From Atherinomorus stipes (taxonomy: Eukaryota > Chordata > Actinopteri > Atheriniformes > Atherinidae): a stretch of 64,000 nucleotides of DNA. The position numbers were made by a program, and so were the translations under genes. This document shows, piece after piece, positions 45,726 through 59,253 of the stretch. Each line of letters starts with the position of its first letter. Position 1 is the stretch's first letter. The stretch spans positions 51,612 through 115,611 of the forward strand of contig JALJCO010003942.1 in the NCBI GenBank assembly GCA_023101725.1, given 5' to 3'. The notes below the pieces were generated by a model. That model was given only the letters and a program-made list of their open reading frames with translations, had not been told where the DNA came from and made no database searches.

Positions 45726-47921
45726 ATTATTGTTCTTCTCTCAAATGAATTGGATTTTTGGGGGCCTGAACATGCTCAAAAAGTCCCCAAATTTTGCCTA
45801 CCCCCCCAGACGAATCTGAAAAATTTCGTATTTTGGCGTTTTCGTGACCGCTCGGGCAAAACTGCGCGAGAGCGCCACCTTTTGTAAAGTCCCCAGAACT
45901 GCATGTCACCGATTTTCACGAAACTCGGTACACTTGTTCTACATGTCGGGGCGGACAAAAAAGCCTCTTAACGTCGTGGTGCCAGGTCTACAGGAAGTCG
46001 GCCATTTTGGGTCAAAGTCGCCATTTTGGCGTTTCACTCACGTCGCATTTGCGTTAACTCCTCAAAAACCGCAAATGGTACGGTCACCCCGATGGTCTCT
46101 TTGTGTTCAGAAGGCATGTGAGATTTCTAGTTGTGCTCTGCATTCAGAAATCTGCAAGCGTGTGGAGGGGGCGGAGCCTCAAAGTTGACCTTCTCGCCAT
46201 GAAACACGAAACTGATATAACTCTGGCATAAAACCAGATATCTGCACCAAAATTGCTACGTGTGATGCCTGCCAGATGCTGAACACACCTATATGACCAT
46301 TTCCGGTTTTCGCCTTAGCCCCGCCCCCTGGGGACAGGAAGTGTCACTTTTCAGTGTTTGGGGTCCAGAACTTCATTGATGAAGCCGATGGATTTGAAAG
46401 TGCTTCCAAACGTGTCAAACCCTTCCACGATGCCACAATAAAAAACTCAAGTCGATACGCCAAACGCAACCATGGCGAATATCAGCCCAACGCCATGGAA
46501 ACAGGAAGTACATGGAAATGACACAGAGAAAGGTCCGATCTCCACCAAACTTGCTACAGATGATGATCGTCATCCCCTGAACTCATTCACGTGGAGATAT
46601 TTCGGATATCTTCAAAAATGGCTCAATAGCGCCCCCTAGAAATCTTCAAATGATCAGCCCCGCCCACCACAATGACCCACAAGCATGAAATTTGGCACAG
46701 TGGTAGAACATATCAGGACCTACAAAAAACCCTCTTGGACCATTTGGATTAATCCGACAGGAAGTCGGCCATTTTGAAAAAATTGTCATTTTTCTGACGA
46801 TTTCTTGATGACATATTTGCGTTAACTCCTCAGAGACCGCTAATGGTACAGCCATCACGATGGTCTCTTTGTGTTCACAAGGCATGTGAGATTTCTAGTT
46901 GTGCTCTGCATTAAGAAATCTGTAAGCGTGTGGAGGGGGCGGAGCCTAAAAGGTGACCTTCTCGCCATGAAACACGACACTCATATAACTCTGGCATAAA
47001 ACCAGATATCTGCACCAAACTTGGTACATGTGATGCTGGTCAGATGCTGAACACACCTATATGACCATTTCCGGTTTTCACCTTAGCCCCGCCCCCCTCC
47101 GGACAGGAAGTGCCTGTAAATAACACACGGATGGCCAGATCTCGATCAAACTTGGCACAGATGATGATGTTCATAACCTGATCTCATTTACATGGACACA
47201 TGTTCCAGAATTTTTAATGTGGCTCTACAGCGCCCCCTACAAACCTTCTAATGATCATTTAGGCCTACCAGATCAACCGAAGACCATGAAATTCAGCACA
47301 CTGGTAGAACATGACAAGGATTACATGGATACGTGTTCCTGAAGTTTAAATGTGGCTCTACAGCGCCCCCTACAAACCTTCAAATCATCATTTTGAGCTA
47401 ACACATCAACCAAACGCCATGACATTCGGCACACTGGTAGAACATGACACAGATTACATGGACACATGTTCCAGAAGTTTAAATGTGGCTCTACAGCGCC
47501 CCCTACAAACCTTTCAATGATCATTTCGGGCTCCCAGATCAACCAAATGCCATGAAATTCAGCACATTGGTAGAATATGATACAGATTACATGGACACGT
47601 GTTCCTGAAGTTTAAAGGTGGCTCTAGAGCGCCCCCTACAAAGCTTCAAATGATCATTTTGGCCGACCCGATCAACCGAAAGCCATGAAATTCAGCACCC
47701 TGGTAGAACATGACATGGATTCCATGGATACGTGTTTCTAAAGTTTAAATGTGGCTCTACAGCGCCCCCTACAAACCTTTAAATGATCATTCTGAGCTAC
47801 CACATCAACCAAACGCCATGAAATTCGGCACACTGGTAGAACATGACACGGACTACGCGGTGCATAGGCCTGAGCGGCGCCAGAGGTGCGAGGGCCTTCA
47901 TCGCCGCTTGCGGCTTTAATT
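45726..47921. repeat. Macrosatellite unit 11
   Basis: A (GCGCGAGAG variant)-B1-C-B2-D(5)-tail, 2.20 kb. Confidence 0.85.
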
Positions 47922-50110
47922 CTTATTATTTCTTATTCTTATTATTCTTATTCTCCCGTCAAATGAATTGCATTTTTGGGGGCCTGAACATGCTCGAAAA
48001 GTCACCAAATTTTGGCTACCCCCCCATTTAAAATCGAAAAATTTCATAATTTGGCGTTTTCGTGACCGCTCGGGCAAAACTGAGCTCTAGCGCCACCTTT
48101 TGCAAGGTCCCCAGAACTGCATGTCACCGATTTTTACGAAACTCGGTACACTTGTTCTACATGTCGGGGCGGACAAAAAAGCCTCTTAACGTCGTGGTGC
48201 CAGGTCTACAGGAAGTCGGCCATTTTGGGTCAAAGTCGCCATTTTGCCGTTTCGCTCACGTCGCATTTGCGTTAACTCCTCAGAAACCACAAGTGCTACG
48301 GTCACCATGATGGTCTCTTTGTGTTCACAAGCCATGTGAGATTTCTAGTTGTGCTCTGCATTCAGAAATCTGTAAGCGTGTGGAGGGGGCGGAGCCTGAA
48401 AGTTGACCTTCTCGCCATGAAACACGAAACTGATATAACTCGGGCATTATACCAGATATCTGCACCAAAATTGCTACGTGTGATGCTGGTCAGATGCTGA
48501 ACACACCTATGTGACCATTTCCGGTTTTCGCCTTAGCCCCGCCCCCTGGGGACAGGAAGTGTCACTTTTCAGTGTTTGGGGACCAGAACTTCAATGATGA
48601 AGCCGATGGATTTGAAAGTGCTTCCAAACGTGTCAAACCCTTCCACGATGCCACAATAAAAAACTCAAGTCGATACGCCAAACGCAACCATGGCGAATAT
48701 GAGCCCAACGCCATGGAAACAGGAAGTACATGGAAATGACACAGAGAAAGGTCCGATCTCCACCAAACTTGCTACAGATGATGATGGTCATCCCCTGAAC
48801 TCATTCACGTGGAGATATTTCGGATATCTTTAAAAATGGCTCAATAGCGCCCCCTACAAATCTTCAAATGATCAGCCCCGCCCACCACAATGACCCACAA
48901 GCATGAAATTTGGCACAGTGGTAGAACATATCAGGACCTACAAAAAACCCTCTTGGACCATTTGGATTAATACGACAGGAAGTCGGCCATTTTGAAAAAA
49001 GTGCCATTTTTCTGACGATTTCTTGATGACATATTTGCGTTAACTCCTCAGAGACCGCTAATGGTACAGCCATCACGATGGTCTCTTTGTGTTCACAAGG
49101 CATGTGATATTTCTAGTTGTGCTCTGCATTAAGAAATCTGTAAGCGTGTGGAGGGGGCGGAGCCTAAAAGGTGACCTTCTCGCCATGAAACACGACACTC
49201 ATATAACTCTGGCATAAAACCAGATATCTGCACCAAACTTGGTGCGTGTGATGCTGGTCAGATGCTGAACACACCTATACGACCATTTCCGGTTTTCACC
49301 TTAGCCCCGCCCCCTCCGGACAGGAAGTGCCTGTAAATAAGACACGGATGGCCAGATCTCTCCCAAACTTGGCACAGATGATGATGTTCATAACCTGATG
49401 TCATTTACATGGACACATGTTCCAGAATTTTTACTGTGGCTCGACAGCGCCCCCTACAAACCTTCAAATGATCATTTTGGCCTACCAGATCAACCGAAGG
49501 CCATGACATTCAGCACACTGGTAGAACATGACACGGATTACATGGACATATGGTCCAGAACTGTAAATTTGGCTCTATAGCGCCCCCTACAAACCTTCAA
49601 TTGAGCGTTTTGGGCTAACAAAACAACCAAAGTCCATGAAATTCAGCACACTGGTAGAACATGGACACATTTTCTAGACGTTCAAATGTGGCTCTACAGC
49701 GCCCCCTACAAAGCTTCCAATGATCATTTTGGGCTACCAGAACAACCGAAGGCCATGAAATTCAACACACTGGTAGAACATGGACAGATCTTTCAGAAAT
49801 TTATATGTGGCTCGACAGCGCCCCCTGCAAACATTCAAATGATCATGTTGGCCATCCCGTTCAACCAAAGGCCATGAAATTCAGCACATTAGTAGAACAT
49901 GACACGGATTCCATGGATACGTGTTCCTGAAGTTTACATGTGGCTCTACAGCGCCCCCTACAAACCTTCAAATGATCATTCTGAGCTAACACATCAACCA
50001 AACGGCATGAAATTCAGCAAACTGGTAGAACATGACACGGACTACGCGGTGCATAGGCCTGAGCGGCGCCAGAGGTGCGAGGGCCTTCATCGCCGCTTGC
50101 GGCTTTAATT
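47922..50110. repeat. Macrosatellite unit 12
   Basis: A-B1-C-B2-D(5)-tail, 2.19 kb. Its D series closely follows that of units 3, 5 and 6 (TTTCTAGACGTTCAAATG, then ATCTTTCAGAAATTTATATG). Confidence 0.85.
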
Positions 50111-51515
50111 AGGCCCGAGCACCGAAGGCGGTGCGAAGGCCTATTGTTCTGCAAATGTTTATTATTCTTCTGCTTCTTCTTCTTTTTCCTCTGCCAAATA
50201 AATGCCAGTTTTGGGGGCCTGAACATGCTCAAAAACTCACCAAATTTTGGCTACCCCCCCATTTAAAATCGAAAAATTTCATAATTTGGCGTTTTCGTGA
50301 CCGCTCGGGCGAAACTGCGCTCTAGCGCCACCTTTTGCAAGAGCCCCAGAACTGCATGTCACCGATCTGCACGAAATTCGGTACACTTGTTCTACGCGTC
50401 AGGGCGGACAAAAAAGCCTCTTAACGTCGTGGTGAAAAGTCGACAGGAAGTCGGCCATTTTGGGTCAAAGTCGCCATTTTGGCGTTTTTTGCTGTCGCAT
50501 TTGCGTTAACTCCTCAGAAACGGCAAATAGCAGAGACACCAGGGTGGTCTCTTTGTGTTCACAAGGCATGTGAGATTTCTAGTTGTGCTCTGCATTCAGA
50601 AATCTGCAAGCGTGTGGAGGGGGCGGAGCCTTCAAGTTGACCTTCTCGCCATGAAACACGAAACTGATATAACTCGGGCATTATACCAGATATCTGCACC
50701 CAAATTGCTACGTGTGATGCTGGTCAGATGCTGAACACACCTATGTGACCATTTCCGGTTTTCGCCTTAGCCCCGCCCCCTGGGGACAGGAAGTGTCACT
50801 TTTCAGTGTTTGGGGACCAGAACTTCAATGATGAAGCCGATGGATTTGAAAGTGCTTCCAAACGTGTCAAACCCTTCCACGATGCCACAATAAAAAACTC
50901 AAGTCGATACGCCAAACGCAACCATGGCGAATATCAGCCCAACGCCATGGAAACAGGAAGTACATGGAAATGACACAAAGAAAGGTCCGATCTCCACCAA
51001 ACTTGCTACAGATGATGATGGTCATCCCCTGAACTGATTCACATAGATATATTGGCCATATCTGGAAAAATGACTCTAGTGCGCCCCCTACAATTGTTTA
51101 AACTGATATAACTCTGGAAGAAAACCAGGTATCTGCACCAAATTTCCTATGTGTGATGCTGGACAGATGCTGACTGAAGATATATGATGATTTCCGGTTT
51201 TTGCCTTAGCCCCGCCCCCTAGTGACAGGAAGTGCCTGTAAATGACACACAGATGGGCAGATCTCGACCAAACTTGGCACAGATGATGACAGGAATACCT
51301 TGAACTGTTTCACATGATGTGATGACGTCATGGCCACGCCCCCTGAAAACAGGAAGTGACTTCTTCGGCCTACATAATCACTTACATTCCTATTAAACCC
51401 CTGAGTTGGCACAAATTCCTTCAAGTTAGGGTAAGGGGGACTGAGGGGAGGCGGTGCATAGGCCGGAGCGGCGCCTGAGGAGCGAGGGCCTTCATCGCCG
51501 CTTGCGGCTTTAATT
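50111..51515. repeat. Macrosatellite unit 13 (short, E tail), one cap
   Basis: Cap at 50110-50143, A of the unit 2/17 type, B1, then E tail with TGACGTCA at 51323-51330 and the CTGAGGAGCGAGGG tail variant. 1.40 kb. Confidence 0.85.
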
Positions 51516-53747
51516 ATTATTATTATTCTTCTTCCGCACATATTTTGCCATTTTTGGGGGCCTGAACATGCTCAAAAACTCACCAAATTTTGGCTACCCC
51601 CATATTCGTAATCGAAAAATTTAAGAATTTGCCATTTTCGGGACCGCACATAGCTCTCTAGCGCCACCTTTTGCGATTATGCCAGAACTGCATGTTGCAG
51701 AATTTTACCAAATTCGGTACACTTATTCTACATGTTGATACGGACTAAAAAGCCTCTTGGACCCATGCTCTAAGGTCAACAGGAAGTCGGCCATCTTGGA
51801 TCAAAGTCGCCATTTTGGCGTTTACTCACATCGCATTTGCGTTAACTCCTCATAAACCGCAATTCGCACGGTCACCACGATGGTCTCTATGTGTTCAGAA
51901 GGCATGTGACATTTCTAGTTGTGCTCTGCATTCAGAAATCTGTTAGCGTTTGGAGGGGGCGGAGCCTCAAACATGACCTTCTCGCCATGTAACACGAAAC
52001 TGATATAACTCTGGCATTAAACCAGATATATACACGAAAATTGCGACGTGTGATGCTGGTCATATGCTGAACACACCTATATGACCATTTCCGGATTTTA
52101 TAATTAGCCCCCCCCCCTGGGCGGTGCCGCAAATTTAGCCTCCTCGCCATGAAACACGAAACTGATATAACTCTGTCATAAAACTAGATATCTGCACCAA
52201 AATTGATACATGTGATGCTGGTCAGATGCTGAACACATCTGTGTGACCACTTCCGGTTTTCGTCTAAGCCCCGCCCCCTGGGGACAGGAAGTGTTGCTTT
52301 TCAGTGTCTGGGGTCCACAACTTCAATGATCAAGCCCAGGGACTTGAAAGTGCTTCACAACGTCTCAAACCCTTCCATGATGATGCAATAAAAACCTCAA
52401 GTCGATTCGCCAAACGTAACCATGGCGAATATCAGCCCAACGCCATCGACACAGGAAGTGCATGGAAATGAACCAAAGGAAGGTCCGATCTCCACCAAAC
52501 TTGCTACAGATGATGATGGTCATGCTCTGAACTCATTCACATGGAGATATTTTGGATATCTTAAAAAAAGGCTCAATAGCGCCCCCTACAAATCTTTAAA
52601 TGATTAGCCCCGCCCACCACAATGACCCACAAGCATGAAATTCGGCACAGTGGTAGAACATGTCAGGACCTACAAAATGAGAATCAGGTTCGTTTTGATC
52701 AAATCGACAGGAAGTCGGCCATTTTGAAAAAACTGTCATTTTTCGCCTCTTTTCGGACGATTTCTTTATGACATATTTGCATTAACTCCTCAGAGACCGC
52801 TAATGCTACGGCCATCATGGTGGTCTCTTTGTATTCACAAAGCATGTGAGTTTTCTAGTTGTGCTCTGCATTCAGATATCTGCAAGCGTGTGGAGGGGGC
52901 GGAGCCTCAAAGTTGACCTTCTCGCCATGAAACACGAAACTGATATAACTCTGGCATAAAACCAGATATCTGCACCAAAATTGGTACGTATGATGCCGGT
53001 CAGATGCTGAACACACCTATATGACCATTTCCGGTTTTCACCTTAGCCCCGCCCCCTGGGGACAGGAAGTGCCTATAAATAACACACGGATGGCCAGATC
53101 TCGATCAAACTTGGCACAGATGATGATGTTCATAACCTGATCTCATTTACATGGAAACATGTTTCAGAATTTTGAATGTGGCTCTACAGCGCCCCCTACA
53201 AACCTTCTAATGATCATTTAGGCCGACCAGATCAACCGAAGACCATGAAATTCAGCACACTGGTAGAACATGACAAGGATTACATGGATACGTGTTCCTG
53301 AAGTTTAAATGTGGCTCTACAGCGCCCCCTACAAACCTTCTTATGATCATTTAGGCCGACCAGATCAACCGAAGACCATGAAATTCAGCACACTGGTAGA
53401 ACATGACAAGGATTACATGGATACGTGTTCCTGAAGTTTAAATGTGGCTCTACAGCGCCCCCTACAAACCTTTAAATGATCATTTTGGGGTACCAGATCA
53501 ACCGAATGCCATGAAATTCAGCACACTGGTAGAATATGATACAGATTACATGGACACGTGTTCCTGAAGTTTAAAGGTGGCTCTACAGCGCCCCCTACAA
53601 ACCTTCAAATCATCATTTTGAGCTAACACATCAACCAAACGGCATGACATTCGACACACTGGTAGAACATGACACGGACTACGCGGTGCATAGGCCTGAG
53701 CGGCGCCAGAGGTGCGAGGGCCTTCATCGCCGCTTGCGGCTTTAATT
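51516..53747. repeat. Macrosatellite unit 14
   Basis: Divergent head matching unit 1, extra B-like segment, B1, C (with an additional CGCCTCTTTTCGGACG stretch near 52745), B2, four D sub-repeats, tail. 2.23 kb. Confidence 0.85.
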
Positions 53748-54610
53748 AGGCCGAGACGGGGGCGAAGGTTGTTGAAAGTTTTTGGGAGACGGGGGTGGGG
53801 CTTTGACTGGTTTTTCTTATTATTATTATTATTCTTATTATTATTCTCCCGTCAAATGAATTGCATTTTTGGGGGCCTGAACATGCTCGAAAAGTCACCA
53901 AATTTTGGCTACCCCCCCATTTAAAATCGAAAAATTTCATAATTTGGCGTTTTCGTGACCGCTCGGGCGAAACTGAGCTCTAGCGCCACCTTTTGCAAGG
54001 TCCCCAGAACTGCATATCACCGATTTTTACGAAATTCGGTACACTTGTTCTACATGTCGGGGCGGACAAAAAAGCCTCTTAACGTCGTGGTGCCAAGTGT
54101 ACAGGAAGTCGGCCATTTTGGGTCAAAGTCGCCATTTTGGCGTTTCACTCACGTCGCATTTGCGTTAACTCCTCACAAACCGCAAATGGTACGGTCACCC
54201 CGATGGTCTTTTTGTGTTCAGAAGGCATGTGAGATTTCTAGTTGTGCTCTGCATTCAGAAATTGGAAGCGTGTGGAGGGGCGGAGCCTGAAAGTTGACCT
54301 TCGCCATGAAAACGAAACTGATATACTCTGGATAAAACCAGATATCTGCACAAAATTGGTACGTATGATGGCGGTAGATGCTGAACACACCTATATGACC
54401 ATTTCCGGTTTTCCCTTAGCCCCGCCCTGGGACAGGAAGTGTGTAAATTGGGGGGGGTGAGATGAGACTCAAACTGGAAGATGATGATGTACGATTCAGG
54501 AATGTAAAGTGGGGGGGGGGGGGTGGCCTGGTTGGTGAAGAGACACCGGTGCATAGGCCTGAGCGGCGCCAGAGGTGCGAGGGCCTTCATCGCCGCTTGC
54601 GGCTTTAATT
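53748..54610. repeat. Macrosatellite unit 15, eroded
   Basis: Opens with a scrambled cap (AGGCCGAGACGGGGGCGAAG) and G-rich sequence to 53810. It has a normal module A, then from about 54262 a patch with many single-base deletions and G homopolymers (near 54450 and 54510), then tail. Only 0.86 kb. It has no AGCGCCCCCT core. Confidence 0.85.
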
Positions 54611-56420
54611 CTTCGTTATTATTCTTATTCTCCCGTCAAATGAATCGCATTTTTGGGGGCCTGAACATGCTCAAAAAGTCACCAAATTTTGGCTACCCCC
54701 CCAGAGGAATGTGTAAAATTTCGTATTTTGGCGTTTTCGTGACCGCTCGGGCAAAATTGCGCTCTAGCGCCACCTTTTGGAAGAGTCCCCAGAACTGCAT
54801 GTCACCGATCTTTACGAAATTCGGTACACTTGTTCTACATGTCGGGCCGGACAAAAAAGCCTCTTAACGTCGTGGTGAAAAGTCTACAGGAAGTCGGCCA
54901 TTTTGGGTCAAAGTGGCCATTTTGGCGTTTCACTCACGTCGCATTTGCGTTAACTCCTCATAAACCGCAAATGGTACGGTCACCCCGATGGTCTCTTTGT
55001 GTTCAGAAGGCATGTGAGATTTCTAGTTGTGCTCTGCATTCAGAAATCTGCAAGCGTGTGGAGGGGGCGGATCCTCAAAGGTGACCTTCTCGCCATGAAA
55101 CACGAAACTCATATAACTCTGGCATAAAACCAGATATCTGCACCAAACTTGGTACGTATGATGCCGGTCAGATGCTGAACACACCTAGATGACCATTTCC
55201 GGTTTTCGCCTTAGCCCCGCCCCCTGGGGACAGGAAGTGTCACTTTTCAGTGTTTGGGGTCCAGAACTTCAATGATGAAGCCGATGGATTTGAAAGTGCT
55301 TCCAAACGTGTCAAACCCTTCCACGATGCCACAATAAAAAACTCAAGTCGATACGCCAAACGCAACCATGGCGAATATCAGCCCAACGCCATGGAAACAG
55401 GAAGTACATGGAAATGACACAGAGAAAGGTCCGATCTCCACCAAACTTGCTACAGATGATGATGGTCATCCCCTGAACTCATTCACGTCGAGATATTTCG
55501 GATATCTTTAAAAATGGCTCAATAGCGCCCCCTACAAATCTTCAAATGATCAGCCCCGCCCACCACAATGACCCACAAGCATGAAATTTGGCACAGTGGT
55601 AGAACATGTCTGGACCTACAAAAAACCCTCTTGGACCATTTGGATTAATACGACAGGAAGTCGGCCATTTTGAAAAAAGTGCCATTTTTCTGACGATTTC
55701 TTGATGACATATTTGCGTTAACTCCTCAGAGACCGCTAATGGTACAGCCATCACGATGGTCTCTTTGTGTTCACAAGGCATGTGAGATTTCTAGTTGTGC
55801 TCTGCATTAAGAAATCTGTAAGCGTGTGGAGGGGGCGGAGCCTCAAAAGGTGACCTTCTCGCCATGAAACACGAAACTCATATAACTCTGGCATAAAACC
55901 AGATATCTGCACCAAACTTGGTACGTGTGATGCTGGTCAGATGCTGAACACACCTATATGACCATTTCCGGTTTTCACCTTAGCCCCGCCCCCTCCGGAC
56001 AGGAAGTGCCTGTAAATAAGACACGGATGGCCAGATCTCTACCAAACTTGGCACAGATGATGATGTTCATAACCTGATGTAATTTACATGGACACATGTT
56101 CCAGAATTTTTACTGTGGCTCCATAGCGCCCCCTACAAACCTTCAAATGATCATTTTGGCCTACCAGATCAACCGAAAACCATGAAATTCAGCACACTGG
56201 TAGAACATGAAACGGTTTACATGGACATATGTTCCTGAAGTTTAAATGTGACTCTACAGCGCCCCCTACAAACTTTCAAATGATGATTCTGTGCTTCCAC
56301 ATCAACCAAACGCCATGAAATTCAGCACACTGGTAGAACATGACACGCAGACTACGCGGTGCATAGGCCTGAGCGGCGCCAGAGGTGCGAGGGCCTTCAT
56401 CGCCGCTTGCGGCTTTAATT
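54611..56420. repeat. Macrosatellite unit 16
   Basis: A (unit 7-type head)-B1-C-B2-D(2)-tail, 1.81 kb. Confidence 0.85.
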
Positions 56421-58288
56421 AGGCCCGAGCACCGAAGGCGGTGCGAAGGCCTATTGTTCTGCAAATGTTTATTATTCTGCTTCTTCTTCTTCTTCTTTTT
56501 CCTCTGCCAAATAAATGCCAGTTTTGGGGGCCTGAACATGCTCAAAAACTCACCAAATTTTGGCTACCCCCCCATTTAAAATCGAAAAATTTCAGAATTT
56601 GGCGTTTTCGTGACCGCTCGGGCGAAAGTGCGCTCTAGCGCCACCTTTTGCAAGAGCCCCAGAACTGCATGTCACCGATCTGCACGAAATTCGGTACACT
56701 TGTTCTACGCGTCAGGGCGGACAAAAAAGCCTCTTAACGTCGTGGTGAAAAGTCGACAGGAAGTCGGCCATTTTGGGTCAAAGTCGCCATTTTGCCGTTT
56801 TTTGCTGTCGCATTTGCGTTAACTCCTCAGAAACGGCAAATAGCAGAGACACCAGGGTGGTCTCTTTGTGTTCAGAAGGCATGTGAGATTTCTAGTTGTG
56901 CTCTGCATTCAGAAATCTGCAAGCGTGTGGAGGGGGCGGAGCCTGAAAGTTGACCTTCTCGCCATGAAACACGAAACTGATATAACTCAGGCATAAAACC
57001 AGATATCTGCACCAAAATTGCTACGCATGATGCCGGTCAGATGCTGAACACACCTATATGACCATTTCCGGTTTTCGCCTTAGCCCCGCCCCCTGGTGCC
57101 AGGAAGTGTCACTTTTTAGTGTCTGGAGTCCAGAACTTCAATGATGAAGCCGATGGATTTGAAAGTGCTTCCAAACGTGTCAAACCCTTCCATGATGCCA
57201 CAATAAAAAACTCAAGTTGATACGCCAAACGCAACCATGGCGAATATCAGCCCAACGCCATGGAAACAGGAAGTACATGGAAATGACACAAAGAAAGGTC
57301 CGATCTCCACCAAAATTGCTACAGATGATGATGGTCATCCCCTGAACTCATTCACGCAGAGACATTTCGGAAATCTTTAAAAATGGCTCAATAGCGCCCC
57401 CTAGAAGTCTTCAAATGATCAGCCCCGCCCACCACAATGACCCACAAGCATGAAATTTGGCACAGTGGTAGAACATATCAGGACCTACAAAAAACCCTCT
57501 TGGACCATTTGGATTAATCCGACAGGAAGTCGGCCATTTTGAAAAAAGTGCCATTTTTCTGACGATTTCTTGATGACATATTTGCGTTAACTCCTCAGAG
57601 ACCGCTAATGGTACAGCCATCACGATGGTCTCTTTCTGTTCACAAGGCATGTGAGATTTCTAGTTGTGCTCTGCATTAAGAAATCTGTAAGCGTGTGGAG
57701 GGGGCGGAGCCTAAAAGGTGACCTTCTCGCCATGAAACGCGAAACTCATATAACTCTGGCATAAAACCAGATATCTGCACCAAACTTGGTAGGTATGATG
57801 CCGGTCAGATGCTGAACACACCTAGATGACCATTTCCGGTTTTCACCTTGGCCCCGCCCCCTCGGGACAGGAAGTGCCTGTAAATAAGACACGGATGGCC
57901 AGATCTCTACCAAACTTGGCACAGATGATGATGTTCATAACCTGATGTAATTTACATGGACACATGTTCCAGAATTTTTACTGTGGCTCCATAGCGCCCC
58001 CTACAAACCTTCAAATGATCATTTTGGCCTACCAGATCAACCGAAAACCATGAAATTCAGCACACTGGTAGAACATGAAACGGTTTACATGGACATATGT
58101 TCCTGAAGTTTAAATGTGACTCTACAGCGCCCCCTACAAACTTTCAAATGATGATTCTGTGCTTCCACATCAACCAAACGCCATGAAATTCAGCACACTG
58201 GTAGAACATGACACGCAGACTACGCGGTGCATAGGCCTGAGCGGCGCCAGAGGTGCGAGGGCCTTCATCGCCGCTTGCGGCTTTAATT
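56421..58288. repeat. Macrosatellite unit 17, one cap
   Basis: Cap at 56420-56453, then a near copy of unit 2 through A-B1-C-B2-D(2)-tail, 1.87 kb. The last D and tail share ACACGCAGACTACG with unit 16. Confidence 0.85.
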
Positions 58289-59253
58289 ATTTTATTTTCT
58301 TTTTCTTCTGCCGAATACTGCATTTTTGGGGGCCTGAACATGCTCGAAGTCCCAAATTTTGGCTCCCAGGAGAAAAATGTTTTTGGGTTTTCGGCCGCCG
58401 GGAAATTGCGGGAGCGCCACTTTAAAGAGCCCCGGACTGCATGTCACCGATCTTTACGAAATTGGTACACTTGTTCTAATGGGGGGACAAGCTTCGGTGG
58501 TGAAAGGCCAGGAAGTGGCATGGGTCAAGCGCATTTTGGATATTTTTGAGTTATTACATTTGGTTAACTCTTCATCAACCGCAAATGGTACGGTCACCCC
58601 GATGGCTTTTTCTGTTCACAAGGCATGAGAGATTTCTAGTTGTGCTCTGTATTCAGAAATCTGGAAGCGTGTGGAGGGGGCGGAGCCTGAAAGTTGACCT
58701 TCTCGCCATGAAACACGAAACTGATATAACTCTGGCATAAAACCAGATATCTGCACCAAAATTGGTACGTATGATGCCCGTCAGATGCTGAACACACCTA
58801 TATGACCATTTCCGGTTTTCATCTTAGCCCCGCCCCCTCGGGACAGGAAGTGCCTGTAAATAATACACGGATGGCCAGATCTCTACCAAACTTGGCACAG
58901 ATAATGACAGCCATACCGCTAACTGTTTCGCATGATGTGATGACGTCATGGACACGCCCCCTGAAAACAGGAAGTGCCTGTAAATAAGACACGGATGGCC
59001 AGATCTCTACCAAACTTGGCACAGATGATGATGTTCATAACCTCATATCATTTACATGCACACATGTTCCAGAATTTTCAATGTGGCTCTATAGCGCCCC
59101 CTACAAACCTTCAAATGATCATTCCGAGGTAACACATCAACCGAACGGCATGAAATTAAGCACACTGGTAGAACATGACACGGACTACGCGGTGCATAGG
59201 CCTGAGCGGCGCCAGAGGTGCGAGGGCCTTCATCGCCGCTTGCGGCTTTAATT
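58289..59253. repeat. Macrosatellite unit 18, eroded head
   Basis: Head A at 58320-58640 is heavily deleted and rearranged (GGCTCCCAGGAG, TTCGGCCGCCGGG). From about 58650 it is clean again with B-like sequence, TGACGTCA at 58941-58948, one D segment and tail. 0.97 kb. Confidence 0.85.
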
